From: an uncultured SAR116 cluster alpha proteobacterium
GTDB lineage: Bacteria; Pseudomonadota; Alphaproteobacteria; Puniceispirillales; Puniceispirillaceae
DNA length: 64,000 bases
Reading direction: 5' to 3'
NCBI GenBank assembly: GCA_902520885.1
Contig: CABYPW010000006.1
Span: forward strand, 1 to 64,000
How positions within the stretch are numbered: the first letter of the stretch is position 1; every line of letters begins with the position of its first letter. The position numbers and the translations under genes were made by a program. The notes under the pieces were generated by a model. The model did not search any database. It was not told the DNA's origin and saw only the letters and a program-made list of their open reading frames with translations. Positions 40,118-49,904 of the stretch are shown in pieces.

Positions 40118-40485
40118 TCGTAAATTTCCTTATTAATTGAAATATAGAATATTTTTTTATTCTTTAAATATTTAAGTAGAAAAAATAAAATTTTTTTCTT
40201 TTTTATATGTTTAAATAAAATTTTATTTTAAATTATAACATTAATTTAATTCGTTATTTCAAGAATGTTAGTAAGGCTAAATACTTTTCTACTGCATTAT
40301 ATACACTTTTTCTTATTTCAAATTACAATGTGAAATAGTGCCGCATTGCACTTGAATCAATTAACAATCTCATTACTTTACATTATTAAAGAAAGTCTTC
40401 TTATTAGTACACTTAAAAAACCCCTTAATTGATGTAGGTGTTATTTGCAAAATTTAATTGCACATAAATTAATGAAGAGATAAAA
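40118..40485. promoter_or_regulatory. AT-rich divergent control region of the sulfur and ccm operons
   Basis: No gene is seen in these 368 bases. The left half is almost pure A/T with long T and A runs and carries the ribosome-binding site of the sulfurtransferase. On the right TTGATG (40429-40434) and TTTAAT (40453-40458), 18 bases apart, make a weak ccmE promoter. GAAGAG precedes the ccmE ATG. Confidence 0.45.
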
Positions 40486-40920
40486 ATGTCGCCGAAATCA
40501 AATAGATTGATACTTTTTGGTGTGGCCGCAGCTTTTCTTATATCTGCAGCTGTACTGACACTTTCAGCCCTAGAAGAAAATATTGTTTACTTCTATACAC
40601 CTTCAGAATTAGACAGATCAGAAATTGGAAGCAGATCTATTCGTATTGGAGGGTTAGTAAAAAAAGACAGTATACATATTAATGGATTAACTGCACGTTT
40701 TGTCATAGAGGATGCGACCAGTCAGCAGACGGTAATTTACACAGGCGCACTTCCTGATATTTTTCGCGATGGTCAAGGCGTCATAGCAGAAGGCAAATTC
40801 AAAAACAAATTTTTTAAAGCGAACGTGGTAATGGCAAAGCATGACGAGAAATATATGCCACGTGAGGTTGCAGACAAGCTAAAAGAACAAGGCGTCTGGC
40901 AAGGGGAGACGAGCAGATGA
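40486..40920 (+). CDS. ccmE: Cytochrome c maturation heme chaperone CcmE
   Basis: Periplasmic, membrane-anchored chaperone that carries heme to CcmF. N-terminal anchor (residues 8-28), OB-fold, and the HxxxY heme-binding motif His119...Tyr123 (HDEKY). 144 residues. Overlaps ccmF by four bases. The ABC part of the system (ccmABCD) is not in this window. Confidence 0.96.
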   Translation: MSPKSNRLILFGVAAAFLISAAVLTLSALEENIVYFYTPSELDRSEIGSRSIRIGGLVKKDSIHINGLTARFVIEDATSQQTVIYTGALPDIFRDGQGVIAEGKFKNKFFKANVVMAKHDEKYMPREVADKLKEQGVWQGETSR

Positions 40921-42875
40921 TTACCGAGTTAGGACATTTTTGTTTAGTGCTCGCTTTTGTTTTATCAGTTAGCCAGTTTGTTTTTCCTATTTTTGCATTA
41001 AACTCCAATTTTAAGCAGTTGCACTTAATCACCTTAAAAATGTCATTATTGAATGCAATTTGCGTTTTACTCTCTTTCATGAGTCTCGTTTGGGCATTTA
41101 TTGTCTCCGATTTTTCAGTAGCTCTTGTAGCTGAGCATTCCCATTCTTCAAAACCAATGATCTATAAAATATCCGGTACTTGGGGTAACCATGAAGGCTC
41201 ACTATTAATGTGGATTTTGATTTTATCTATTTTTGGCGCTGGGTTAGCGCTTACACAGAAAACAATGCCAATATCACAAAAATCGTTGATACTTGGTATT
41301 CAAGGGTCTATTGGTTCTGCATTTTTGGCTTTTTGTCTCTTTACTTCTAACCCATTTGAGAGACTATCGAACATCCCATTAGACGGCAATGGGTTGAACC
41401 CAGTGTTGCAGGATATTGGGCTAGCGCTTCACCCACCAACGTTATACGTTGGGTATGTTGGATTATCACTCGCCTTTTCATTTGCAGTAGCTGCTCTTTT
41501 AATAAATACATTTGATAAAAACTGGGCCCGGTATATGCGTGTCTGGGTACAAATAGCCTGGTGCGCACTAACTCTTGGTATTGGCCTTGGAAGTTGGTGG
41601 GCATATTACGAGCTCGGATGGGGGGGCTGGTGGTTTTGGGATCCAGTTGAAAATGCATCTCTTATGCCATGGCTTGCTGCAACTGCATTATTGCATTCCG
41701 TAATAGTGGTTGAGCAAAGAGAACAACTCAAAAGTTGGACTGTTCTGCTCGCGATTATTGGGTTTTCATTGTCATTGCTTGGAACATTCATTGTTCGCTC
41801 TGGACTTCTAACTTCGGTCCACAGCTTTGCCTCAGACCCAACAAGAGGATTATTTATTTTAGGAATTCTCATTATCTCTATCGGACCGCCGTTGATACTA
41901 TTCGCAATTCGTGGCCCAAAATTAAAAACGGATGGGCCCTTGGTTTTAGTAAGTAGAGAAACAGCATTAATAGCCAATAATTTTTTACTAATTTGCGCCA
42001 CTATTGTCGTGCTGATTGGAACATTTTACCCAATCGCACTAGAAATGACTACGGGAATGAAAATTACAGTAGGACCTCCTTTTTTTGAAGCTACCTTTAA
42101 TCCAATAATGGGTCTACTTGTAATAATTATGGGCGTTGGACCTTTCATGATTTGGAAACAAGGCTTGATGCGCAAAACAAAACAAATTTGGATGTTCGGA
42201 ATTGGTATTACAGCTCTTACAACCTTTATCATTATCCAAGCAAGCACCGTTTTATCTATAGGTGCCATTGTGGGGATTTCGACTGTTATATGGCTTGGTG
42301 CAACAATCATTTGTGACTTAGTGTTTAAGGTTCGCACATTAAAGCGAAACAATAAATCTGATTTTTGGCAACGTCTTATTCATTTGCAATGGAGTATGTG
42401 GATGGCACATTTTGGTGTTGTTATTTTTCTAATTGGCGCTCTTGGAGAAAGTATTTTTAAAAATGAAACTGTCGCTCGTATGCATATAGGAGAACAAATT
42501 CAAATTGGTGCCGACAAAGCTGAGCTGAAATCATTGTCTACAAGGACAGGAAGTAATTATGAAGCTCTGGTTGCAACACTCCACATTATTGATGATCAGG
42601 ACAACCATATCGGAACCTTAAATCCGGAAAAAAGGATTTATCCCGTAGAGAGACAGACAACTACAGAGGCTGCAATACGCCAAAAACTGACACATGATTA
42701 TTATGCAGTACTTGGTGATGGCAATCAAACAGATGGATATACCATTAGGCTATATCGGAAGCCATTTGTATCATGGATTTGGTTTGGTGTATTATTGATG
42801 GCATCAGGTGCAGCAGTGTCAGCACTAAAAAATATTAATTACCATAAAAAATCTATAAAAGTTCTAAAATCATGA
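40917..42875 (+). CDS. ccmF: Cytochrome c heme lyase CcmF
   Basis: Large membrane protein that attaches heme to apocytochrome c with CcmH/I. WGNHEGS near residue 90 and the tryptophan-rich WGGWWFWDPVEN motif are intact; about 15 membrane helices, with a periplasmic domain near the C-terminus. 652 residues. Both ends overlap neighbours by four bases. Confidence 0.97.
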   Translation: MITELGHFCLVLAFVLSVSQFVFPIFALNSNFKQLHLITLKMSLLNAICVLLSFMSLVWAFIVSDFSVALVAEHSHSSKPMIYKISGTWGNHEGSLLMWILILSIFGAGLALTQKTMPISQKSLILGIQGSIGSAFLAFCLFTSNPFERLSNIPLDGNGLNPVLQDIGLALHPPTLYVGYVGLSLAFSFAVAALLINTFDKNWARYMRVWVQIAWCALTLGIGLGSWWAYYELGWGGWWFWDPVENASLMPWLAATALLHSVIVVEQREQLKSWTVLLAIIGFSLSLLGTFIVRSGLLTSVHSFASDPTRGLFILGILIISIGPPLILFAIRGPKLKTDGPLVLVSRETALIANNFLLICATIVVLIGTFYPIALEMTTGMKITVGPPFFEATFNPIMGLLVIIMGVGPFMIWKQGLMRKTKQIWMFGIGITALTTFIIIQASTVLSIGAIVGISTVIWLGATIICDLVFKVRTLKRNNKSDFWQRLIHLQWSMWMAHFGVVIFLIGALGESIFKNETVARMHIGEQIQIGADKAELKSLSTRTGSNYEALVATLHIIDDQDNHIGTLNPEKRIYPVERQTTTEAAIRQKLTHDYYAVLGDGNQTDGYTIRLYRKPFVSWIWFGVLLMASGAAVSALKNINYHKKSIKVLKS

Positions 42876-43426
42876 ATACTCGTTTTTTCTTACCAATTGG
42901 GATTTTCTTAGCATTGGTAGCCGTTTCCGCTGTCTCAATGATGTCAATGTTAAATGGAAATCAGGCAAGAGAACAACTACCCTCTCCTTTAATTGGCAAA
43001 GATGCCCCTGAGCTTATTCTTGTTCCATTTGATACAACTTTATCGACATCTGAACGACAAGTTGATCTTAAGCAACTAATAGGGAATGGACCATTTGCAG
43101 TTAATTTTTTTGCAAGCTGGTGCGCACCCTGCCAAAAAGAGGCTCCCTTCCTAGAAAAGTTATCCAATCACATCCCCATAATTGGAGTTGCTTATAAAGA
43201 TAAGTCGGACCATTTAGCCATTTTTTTAGAACGTTTTGGAGATCCATTTAATGAGATTGGCTTTGATAATGACGGAAAAACATCGATTAATTGGGGTGTT
43301 TATGGAATTCCGGAAACATTTCTAATTTCAAATGAAGGAAAAATAATTGCACGCCATGCTGGTGAGATAACAAATGAAGTTTTGAATTCTTTACTAATCC
43401 CTTCTATTAAAGAAACGATAAGATAA
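42872..43426 (+). CDS. ccmG: Thiol:disulfide oxidoreductase CcmG/DsbE
   Basis: Membrane-anchored periplasmic thioredoxin that reduces the apocytochrome heme-binding cysteines. Active site Trp83-Cys84-Ala-Pro-Cys87, with the cis-proline in GIPETF. 184 residues. Its stop shares one base with the ccmH/I start (TAATG). Confidence 0.95.
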   Translation: MNTRFFLPIGIFLALVAVSAVSMMSMLNGNQAREQLPSPLIGKDAPELILVPFDTTLSTSERQVDLKQLIGNGPFAVNFFASWCAPCQKEAPFLEKLSNHIPIIGVAYKDKSDHLAIFLERFGDPFNEIGFDNDGKTSINWGVYGIPETFLISNEGKIIARHAGEITNEVLNSLLIPSIKETIR

Positions 43427-45147
43427 TGTTAAAATTATTCTTAATCGAGAAATTCTTTGTAAGTTTATTTTTCCTGTTAATAGCAAGCTTCATAAATGAT
43501 AAATTTAATATTTCTGGTTTTGTAACAAAAGATGCATTTGCAATTACGGCAGAAGAGATGCTGAGCGATCCTATTCTTGAAAAAAGAGCTCGAGATATTT
43601 CTGCTAAACTTCGATGTCTTGTTTGTCAAAACCAATCAATCGATGAATCCGACGCTGAGCTTGCTATTGATTTGAGAAAACAAGTTCGTGAGTACTTGAA
43701 AGATGGCATGACCGATAATCAGATTTTCCAGGACTTAGCAGAAAAATATGGGGAATTTGTTTTACTAACCCCACCCTTTAAACCTGCCACCTACTTGCTT
43801 TGGGGAGCACCACTGCTAATTCTTGCTATTGGCCTATCATTTATAGCTAATCTTTTTTTATCCTCAAAAATGAATTTTCCTAAGTCATCGTCAGACACAA
43901 AAGTTTTTTCAGATTTAAAGGCCAAAACGTTTGAACAAAACAAAACCGATAAGGAAATAAACTACGGTCAAAGTAGACAAATACCTAATATTATAAAACT
44001 AGCGTTGCCAGTTCTTATCTTGCTTCTCAGCGCAGGTATATACCTTAGCATAGGCAGACCGGATCTCATTGATTATTCACCATCAGATGAAAATACGCTA
44101 CGAGCTATAACAAAAAATGAACTATTGGAAAAAAATCAATTAGCTCTCAAATCGTTTAAAGAAGCTAAAAGACGTGTTGAAAAAAACCCAGATAGTTTAT
44201 CTGCACTATTCATGTTAGCAGCAACGGCTTCTCAAATTGGTTCGATTGAAGATGAGATAAATGCCCTTAAAAAAGCATTATTGTTAAGTGAGGGAGACTT
44301 AAGAATTAAATCTCAACTAGCAGAGACGCTTACAAGGCAAGCTGATGGTCAAGTGACGAAGCTGGCATCAAACCTCATTTCAGAAGTTCTACAAAGTGAC
44401 CCAAAAAATATTCGTGCTCTTTATTTTCATGGCTTAGAATTATCACAAAAAGGAGAACTAAAAGAAGCTATTAGTTATTGGCAATCTACAGCGAGGCAGA
44501 TTTTGCCAAACTCGCCTCTAGCAGATAGGTTGAAATCTGATGTTGAGCAGGCAGCAGAATTAGCCAAAATAGAAATACCAAACCTTACCTTTTTAAATGT
44601 TCCTGCTGTAAATATTGATGATCTTGAAAGCCAAAATAATTTAATAGATGTCAATAAGGAGATATTTGAAAAAAAACTATCTCAATTTTCAGATTTGTCG
44701 CAGAGTGAGCAGAACCAATTTATAAATAAAATGATTGAACGACTTTCATCAAAATTGCAAGAAGAGCCAGACAATTTCGATGGTTGGCTAAAACTTGCAC
44801 AATCCTATCTTTTGGTAGACAAACCTAATCAGGCTGACAATGTTCTAATATCTGCCACTTATGCTATTAACTCAGATGAAGAGAGAATTTCTTTGATTGA
44901 ATTCGCTCTTCTTTCGCACCCATCTTCTTCATCAACAGCCCTTGCTGGAGCACAATTATCTATGCTTCCAATTAGTTTAAAAAAAACATATCCAATAAAA
45001 TTTCTACAAGGTGAATATTCTCGACAAATTGGAAATAACGAAGAAGCGATAAGACATTGGTTCGATATTTTAAATCATATACCAGCAGATTCTGAGCAAG
45101 CAAGAACTTTACGACTTTATATAAGTAAATTAGAAAAAGCGTTTTAA
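43426..45147 (+). CDS. ccmH: Fused CcmH-CcmI cytochrome c maturation protein
   Basis: Combines CcmH, whose Cys64-x-x-Cys67 pair (RCLVCQN) reacts with apocytochrome, and CcmI, a TPR apocytochrome chaperone. N-terminal membrane/signal segment (8-24), CcmH domain (about 45-120), helix (about 125-145), another helix near 188-206, then TPR-like repeats to the end. 573 residues. Most alphaproteobacteria encode the two parts separately, so the fusion is notable here. Last gene of the operon; it converges on the ferredoxin reductase gene. Confidence 0.93.
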   Translation: MLKLFLIEKFFVSLFFLLIASFINDKFNISGFVTKDAFAITAEEMLSDPILEKRARDISAKLRCLVCQNQSIDESDAELAIDLRKQVREYLKDGMTDNQIFQDLAEKYGEFVLLTPPFKPATYLLWGAPLLILAIGLSFIANLFLSSKMNFPKSSSDTKVFSDLKAKTFEQNKTDKEINYGQSRQIPNIIKLALPVLILLLSAGIYLSIGRPDLIDYSPSDENTLRAITKNELLEKNQLALKSFKEAKRRVEKNPDSLSALFMLAATASQIGSIEDEINALKKALLLSEGDLRIKSQLAETLTRQADGQVTKLASNLISEVLQSDPKNIRALYFHGLELSQKGELKEAISYWQSTARQILPNSPLADRLKSDVEQAAELAKIEIPNLTFLNVPAVNIDDLESQNNLIDVNKEIFEKKLSQFSDLSQSEQNQFINKMIERLSSKLQEEPDNFDGWLKLAQSYLLVDKPNQADNVLISATYAINSDEERISLIEFALLSHPSSSSTALAGAQLSMLPISLKKTYPIKFLQGEYSRQIGNNEEAIRHWFDILNHIPADSEQARTLRLYISKLEKAF

Positions 45148-45180
45148 AGCATGGGCGTTAAATTAATAAATGAACTTTAA

Positions 45181-45975
45181 TTAACCAACAAATGCTTTTT
45201 CTACAACATAGTGACCTGGCTGGGAGTTGGCTCCTTCAACAAGGCCAAATTCTTCACAGATTAGTTTCATGTCCGTGTTCATTCCAAGAGAGCCACAAAT
45301 CATCACTCTATCTTTTTCTGGAGAAAATGGAGTGGTGGACAATAACGAAAATAATTTTCCATTCTGAATTAAATCGGTTGGCCTCCCCATTACATCTGAA
45401 TTCTCTCTAGTAGTTGTTGAGAGATAAACTAAATTTTCCAGCGCTAATTCTCCAATTAAAGGATCTCTTTTAGTTCTATCAACTAATTCTTTTCCATAAG
45501 CAAGTTCAGCTTTATTTCTGCAAGTATGGATTAAATTAACCTGTTCATATTTATCATATAACTCTGGATCTCTTATGAGAGAGGCAAATGGTGCGATACC
45601 TGTGCCAGTTGCGATCATATAAATTTGTTTTCCCGGGATCAGAGCATCTAACACCAATGTCCCTACAGGTTTTTTTCGCATAATAATATGATCATCTACC
45701 TTAATATTCTGCAGTCTCGATGTAAGTGGGCCATCTGGAACTTTAATTGAATAAAATGAAAGCCTTTCATCCCAGCTAGGAGAAGCTACCGAATATGCTC
45801 TTAATAAAGGTTTTCCTAGTGTATCAAGAAGACCAAGCATAACAAACTCACCAGAACGAAATCTAAAACTCGTTGGTCTTTCAACAGAAAATGAAAAAAG
45901 CTTATCTGTCCAATGCTTGACGTCTAAAACCTTAACAGCATCATCTGCCTCTGGTGTAACCTCAAAAAAAGTCAT
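45181..45975 (-). CDS. fpr: Ferredoxin/flavodoxin-NADP+ reductase
   Basis: FAD enzyme exchanging electrons between NADPH and ferredoxin or flavodoxin. FAD motif RAYSVASP near residue 65, NADP-binding GTGIAPFASLIRD and a C-terminal VEKAFVG. 264 residues, the bacterial subclass I size. Divergent from the putative metal exporter with about 195 AT-rich bases between them. Confidence 0.92.
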   Translation of the reverse strand: MTFFEVTPEADDAVKVLDVKHWTDKLFSFSVERPTSFRFRSGEFVMLGLLDTLGKPLLRAYSVASPSWDERLSFYSIKVPDGPLTSRLQNIKVDDHIIMRKKPVGTLVLDALIPGKQIYMIATGTGIAPFASLIRDPELYDKYEQVNLIHTCRNKAELAYGKELVDRTKRDPLIGELALENLVYLSTTTRENSDVMGRPTDLIQNGKLFSLLSTTPFSPEKDRVMICGSLGMNTDMKLICEEFGLVEGANSQPGHYVVEKAFVG

Positions 45976-46170
45976 AAAGCTCGCCTTTATTTTTTTAGCA
46001 GCAATGTCTTATTAACAACAGCGTTTAATCGTATTGGAAATAAAAAGCAATATATCTCCGCTTAGATCCTTAAATATCCATGTCAATTTATTAGATTCAA
46101 AACATTAAGAGTTTAGTCTTGACTAATTATATAAGTGTATTATTTACTTTAATATACTAAAAAACTATCT

Positions 46171-47352
46171 ATGTCATGGAGAAATAGCATCGCTGAAGCT
46201 TCATTACAGCCACCTAAAGCAAATTTGATTTTTAATCAAAAGTTATTTATCTCAGGGTTTATCTCATTAGCGCTCGGATATGGCCTTATAAATCACGAAT
46301 TTGGTGAAATCATTATATCATCAATTGCCGACGCTTATATCCAAGTAACATCATTTGTTGCTGCCACTTTATTCTTATTCTATGGTATAGAACGTCTCTT
46401 TAAAATCGACCTAACCAAAAAATTATCAGAATCAGGCAACCTTCAAGTATTTTTCGCAGCCTTGCTCGGAGCGCTGCCAGGATGTGGTGGGGCTATTATT
46501 GTAGTTACCCGTTATGTATCAGGCTCACTCAGCTTTGGCTCTGTACTTGCTACACTTACAGCCACCATGGGAGATGCGGCATTTCTTCTAATCGCAAAAG
46601 AACCATCCACCGGTATACTTATAATGGCATTGGGTCTAATTGTAGGAACTATTTCCGGGTACGTTGTTGACAAAATTCACGGCCGTGATTTCTTGAGGCC
46701 AAAAGTAGCTCCTTCTATGCCCGAAAATAATAGTCATGCGAGCCAACAATCTAATTCAATTTTAGTAACAAGAATATGGATTGCACTGATTATTCCAGGA
46801 ATTGTTCTTGGCATCCTTGCTGCCTTTCAAGTTGATATTGATTTATTATTTCAAAACCCTTTAATTTCACAACCTGGCACATACCTCGGGTTTGTTGGTG
46901 GGGCATTTTGCGTGTTTTTATGGGCAGCACCTGCTATTCTACAAGGAAGCAGAATTAATAATAGTAAAATACCCGCCTACCTAAGAAATACGATTGCTGA
47001 TACAAATTTTGTGACTGCATGGGTTGTGTTTGCATTTTTAATTTTTGAGATTTGGATTTTCAGTTTTAATGTTGATCTTGAAAGTTTATTTAAGGGTTTT
47101 GCTTTATATCTGCCATTGATCACAATTATCATAGGGCTGCTCCCAGGATGCGGACCGCAAGTCATTGTAACCAGTATGTATATTGGTGGAATCATTCCAT
47201 TATCAGCACAAATTGGAAATGCAATTAGTAATGATGGAGATGCTTTATTTCCAGCTATTGCGCTTGCCCCAAAAACAGCCATCGTTGCAACACTTTATTC
47301 TTCCATTCCAGCGCTTATAGTAGCTTATGGTTGGTATTTTATTTTTGAATAG
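46171..47352 (+). CDS. Putative 10-TM metal exporter (ArsP_2 / putative manganese transporter family)
   Basis: Integral membrane protein with an internal duplication: GALPGCGGAIIV...MGDAAFLLIAKEP in the first half is matched by GLLPGCGPQVIV...NDGDALFPAIALAP in the second. This is the hallmark of the 10-TM putative heavy-metal exporter family, often annotated as a manganese transporter; the substrate is not established. 393 residues. Transcribed alone, divergent from fpr; methylmalonyl-CoA mutase follows after 117 bases. Confidence 0.82.
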   Translation: MSWRNSIAEASLQPPKANLIFNQKLFISGFISLALGYGLINHEFGEIIISSIADAYIQVTSFVAATLFLFYGIERLFKIDLTKKLSESGNLQVFFAALLGALPGCGGAIIVVTRYVSGSLSFGSVLATLTATMGDAAFLLIAKEPSTGILIMALGLIVGTISGYVVDKIHGRDFLRPKVAPSMPENNSHASQQSNSILVTRIWIALIIPGIVLGILAAFQVDIDLLFQNPLISQPGTYLGFVGGAFCVFLWAAPAILQGSRINNSKIPAYLRNTIADTNFVTAWVVFAFLIFEIWIFSFNVDLESLFKGFALYLPLITIIIGLLPGCGPQVIVTSMYIGGIIPLSAQIGNAISNDGDALFPAIALAPKTAIVATLYSSIPALIVAYGWYFIFE

Positions 47353-47469
47353 GGTTCATGTAGAATTAGTCGCAGTACTGTGTTATCTTAATGAGCTTGA
47401 AACTTTATGATATCTTTTGAGTTTATATCTTTTTTTTAATGGACAATACTTAAACATAGAATAAGCAAG

Positions 47470-49662
47470 ATGACCAAGATAAGCAAACAAACACATTATA
47501 CACGTTGGGAGTCGATGGCGTTAGAGGAATATAATGATGATGCCACAAAGATTGAAGGAAAAATAAATTTAGATAATTTGCTCGTTAAGCCTTTATATAC
47601 AGAAGATGATTTAAAGAATTGTGAACACCTTGGTAATTTACCAGGACAAGCTCCTTATACACGTGGGCCAAAAGCAACTATGTATACGGGCAGGCCCTGG
47701 ACAATTCGACAATATGCTGGCTTTTCAACCGCAGAGGACACAAATGCCTTTTTTAAACAAGCACTAGCAGGAGGTCAAAGGGGACTTTCAGTCGCATTTG
47801 ATTTGGCAACTCATAGAGGATATGATTCAGACCACGAAAGAGTCGCTGGAGATGTTGGAAAAGCAGGCGTGGCAATTGACACCGTGGAGGATATGAAGCG
47901 TCTTTTTGCTGATATACCTCTTGATAAAATGTCCGTATCAATGACTATGAACGGAGCGGTTTTACCTATTTTATCTAGTTTTATTGTCGCAGGAGAAGAG
48001 CAGGGTGTACCAGAAGAAGCTCTTGCTGGGACTATTCAAAACGATATATTAAAAGAATTTATGGTGCGAAATACTTACATTTATCCGCCCGAACCATCAA
48101 TGCGAATAGTTTCCGATATTATTGCTTATACTGCAGAAAAAATGCCCAAATTTAACTCAATTTCAATTTCTGGTTACCATATGCAAGAAGCCGGCGCAAA
48201 TCTTATACAGGAACTCGCCTTTACTCTTGCTGATGGCCTTGAATATGTCAAAGCAGCAACAGAACGAGGGTTAAATGTTGATAAATTTGCACCTCGACTA
48301 TCTTTTTTCTTTGCGATTGGTATGAATTTTTTTGCTGAAATAGCTAAATTAAGGGCAGCACGTACTTTGTGGGCTGTTTGGATGAAACGACTATTTAAAC
48401 CAGAAGATCCTAGGTCTCTTATGCTACGCACTCATTGCCAAACAAGCGGCGCAAGTTTAACAGAGCAAGACCCATATAATAACATCGTTAGAACAACCAT
48501 CGAAGCAATGGCAGCAACAATTGGAGGCACCCAGTCACTTCATACAAATTCATTTGACGAGGCAATTGCACTCCCATCAGAATTTGCTGCAAAAATTGCT
48601 AGAAACACTCAATTGATTCTGCAGCATGAGGCTGGCCTAACTGATACCGTCGACCCCATCGCTGGCTCTTATTATGTCGAAAATTTAACATCGCAACTCA
48701 TATCAAAAGCTAACATATTAATTGAGGAAATTATGGATATGGGCGGAATGACAACCGCTGTTCAGCAGGGTTTCCCAAAAAGAGAAATAGAGAAGGTTGC
48801 AACAAAAAAGCAAGCTCTTATAGATTCAGGGCAGACTGTGATTGTAGGTGTAAATCAATATAAAACAGAAGAAATTGATCAAATTGAAGTCCGAGAGATT
48901 GACAATTCTGCTGTAAGAAATGCACAGATAAATCAGATATTGGAAGTAAAATCATCACGGGATGATAAAGCAGTTTCAGCAGTACTATCTCGCTTAAAAA
49001 ACGCTGCGCGAACAGGAGATAATAATTTATTGGCGCTTGCAATAGAGGCAATGCGAGCAAGAGCTACGGTTGGAGAAGTATCTTCTGCACTGTGCGAAAT
49101 ATACACGCGACATACAGGCATAAATGAAGTTGTCCGTAATATCTACACAGATACATTTAATAATGAAGAAGTGCTACAACCAGTATACCAAGCTATCAGG
49201 CAGTTCCGGACAGAAACAAATAAAAATCCAGTTTTATATTTAGCAAAACTAGGCCAAGATGGACATGATAGGGGGGCTAAAATCATTGCAAGTGCGTTTG
49301 CTGATTTCGGTTATAATGTGATTGCGGGTAATTTGTTTGAAACACCTGAGGAGGCGGCAGGTAGCGCTATTTCGAACAATGTTAATGTAATTGGAGTTTC
49401 CTCACTGGCAGCAGGACATAAAACTTTAATTCCAGAATTAATTCATCATTTAAAAGAAAAGAAAGCAGAGGATATTCTTGTGATTTGTGGTGGTGTAATA
49501 CCACAGCAAGATTATGAATTTTTGTATAAGGCAGGCGTTTCAAAGATTTTTGGTCCTGGAACACCAATAAACGATGCAGCGCTCGAAACAACACAAGCGG
49601 TTTTAGAAAACCATAAGCGTACTCATAATTACCGTACATCAAGATTATCTGGCATTACATAA
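47470..49662 (+). CDS. Methylmalonyl-CoA mutase (B12-dependent)
   Basis: Interconverts methylmalonyl-CoA and succinyl-CoA, feeding propionyl-CoA carbon into the TCA cycle. The barrel domain holds [21 protein letters not shown] (active-site Tyr region, about residues 62-82), and the C-terminal B12 domain has Asp597-x-His599-x-x-Gly602 for base-off cobalamin binding. 730 residues, the single-chain catalytic form. No epimerase, MeaB or propionyl-CoA carboxylase gene is nearby, and no cobalamin riboswitch precedes it. Confidence 0.95.
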   Translation: MTKISKQTHYTRWESMALEEYNDDATKIEGKINLDNLLVKPLYTEDDLKNCEHLGNLPGQAPYTRGPKATMYTGRPWTIRQYAGFSTAEDTNAFFKQALAGGQRGLSVAFDLATHRGYDSDHERVAGDVGKAGVAIDTVEDMKRLFADIPLDKMSVSMTMNGAVLPILSSFIVAGEEQGVPEEALAGTIQNDILKEFMVRNTYIYPPEPSMRIVSDIIAYTAEKMPKFNSISISGYHMQEAGANLIQELAFTLADGLEYVKAATERGLNVDKFAPRLSFFFAIGMNFFAEIAKLRAARTLWAVWMKRLFKPEDPRSLMLRTHCQTSGASLTEQDPYNNIVRTTIEAMAATIGGTQSLHTNSFDEAIALPSEFAAKIARNTQLILQHEAGLTDTVDPIAGSYYVENLTSQLISKANILIEEIMDMGGMTTAVQQGFPKREIEKVATKKQALIDSGQTVIVGVNQYKTEEIDQIEVREIDNSAVRNAQINQILEVKSSRDDKAVSAVLSRLKNAARTGDNNLLALAIEAMRARATVGEVSSALCEIYTRHTGINEVVRNIYTDTFNNEEVLQPVYQAIRQFRTETNKNPVLYLAKLGQDGHDRGAKIIASAFADFGYNVIAGNLFETPEEAAGSAISNNVNVIGVSSLAAGHKTLIPELIHHLKEKKAEDILVICGGVIPQQDYEFLYKAGVSKIFGPGTPINDAALETTQAVLENHKRTHNYRTSRLSGIT

Positions 49663-49709
49663 AACCTTATAACAGAACAAAGTTCCACTATTTTTGCATT
49701 CTATGACGC

Positions 49710-49738
49710 CTTGAACGCAGTAGTTGGAACTCTTACAT
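49710..49738 (+). promoter_or_regulatory. Putative RpoH heat-shock promoter of clpB
   Basis: CTTGAA (49710-49715), 14 bases, then CTCTTACAT (49730-49738), about 165 bases before the clpB start. The spacing equals that of the htpG candidate. Confidence 0.4.
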
Positions 49739-49904
49739 TTAAAATATAAAAGTTGTTAAAAAAAACTATCGAACCCCTAAGGTTGAAAGTTGTTCTGGCA
49801 GAATAAAGAAAAATTCTAACTCGAGTACAGCAACAAATATAAAATAAAAGCCAGATGAATAGTCTTTGGGCTGCTTAGAACTATTTAGGCTAAGGAAATT
49901 AAAT

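Noticed and set aside
47353-47469. Cobalamin riboswitch before the B12-dependent mutase
   Set aside because: The gap is only 117 AT-rich bases and lacks the B12-box and the room for the aptamer.
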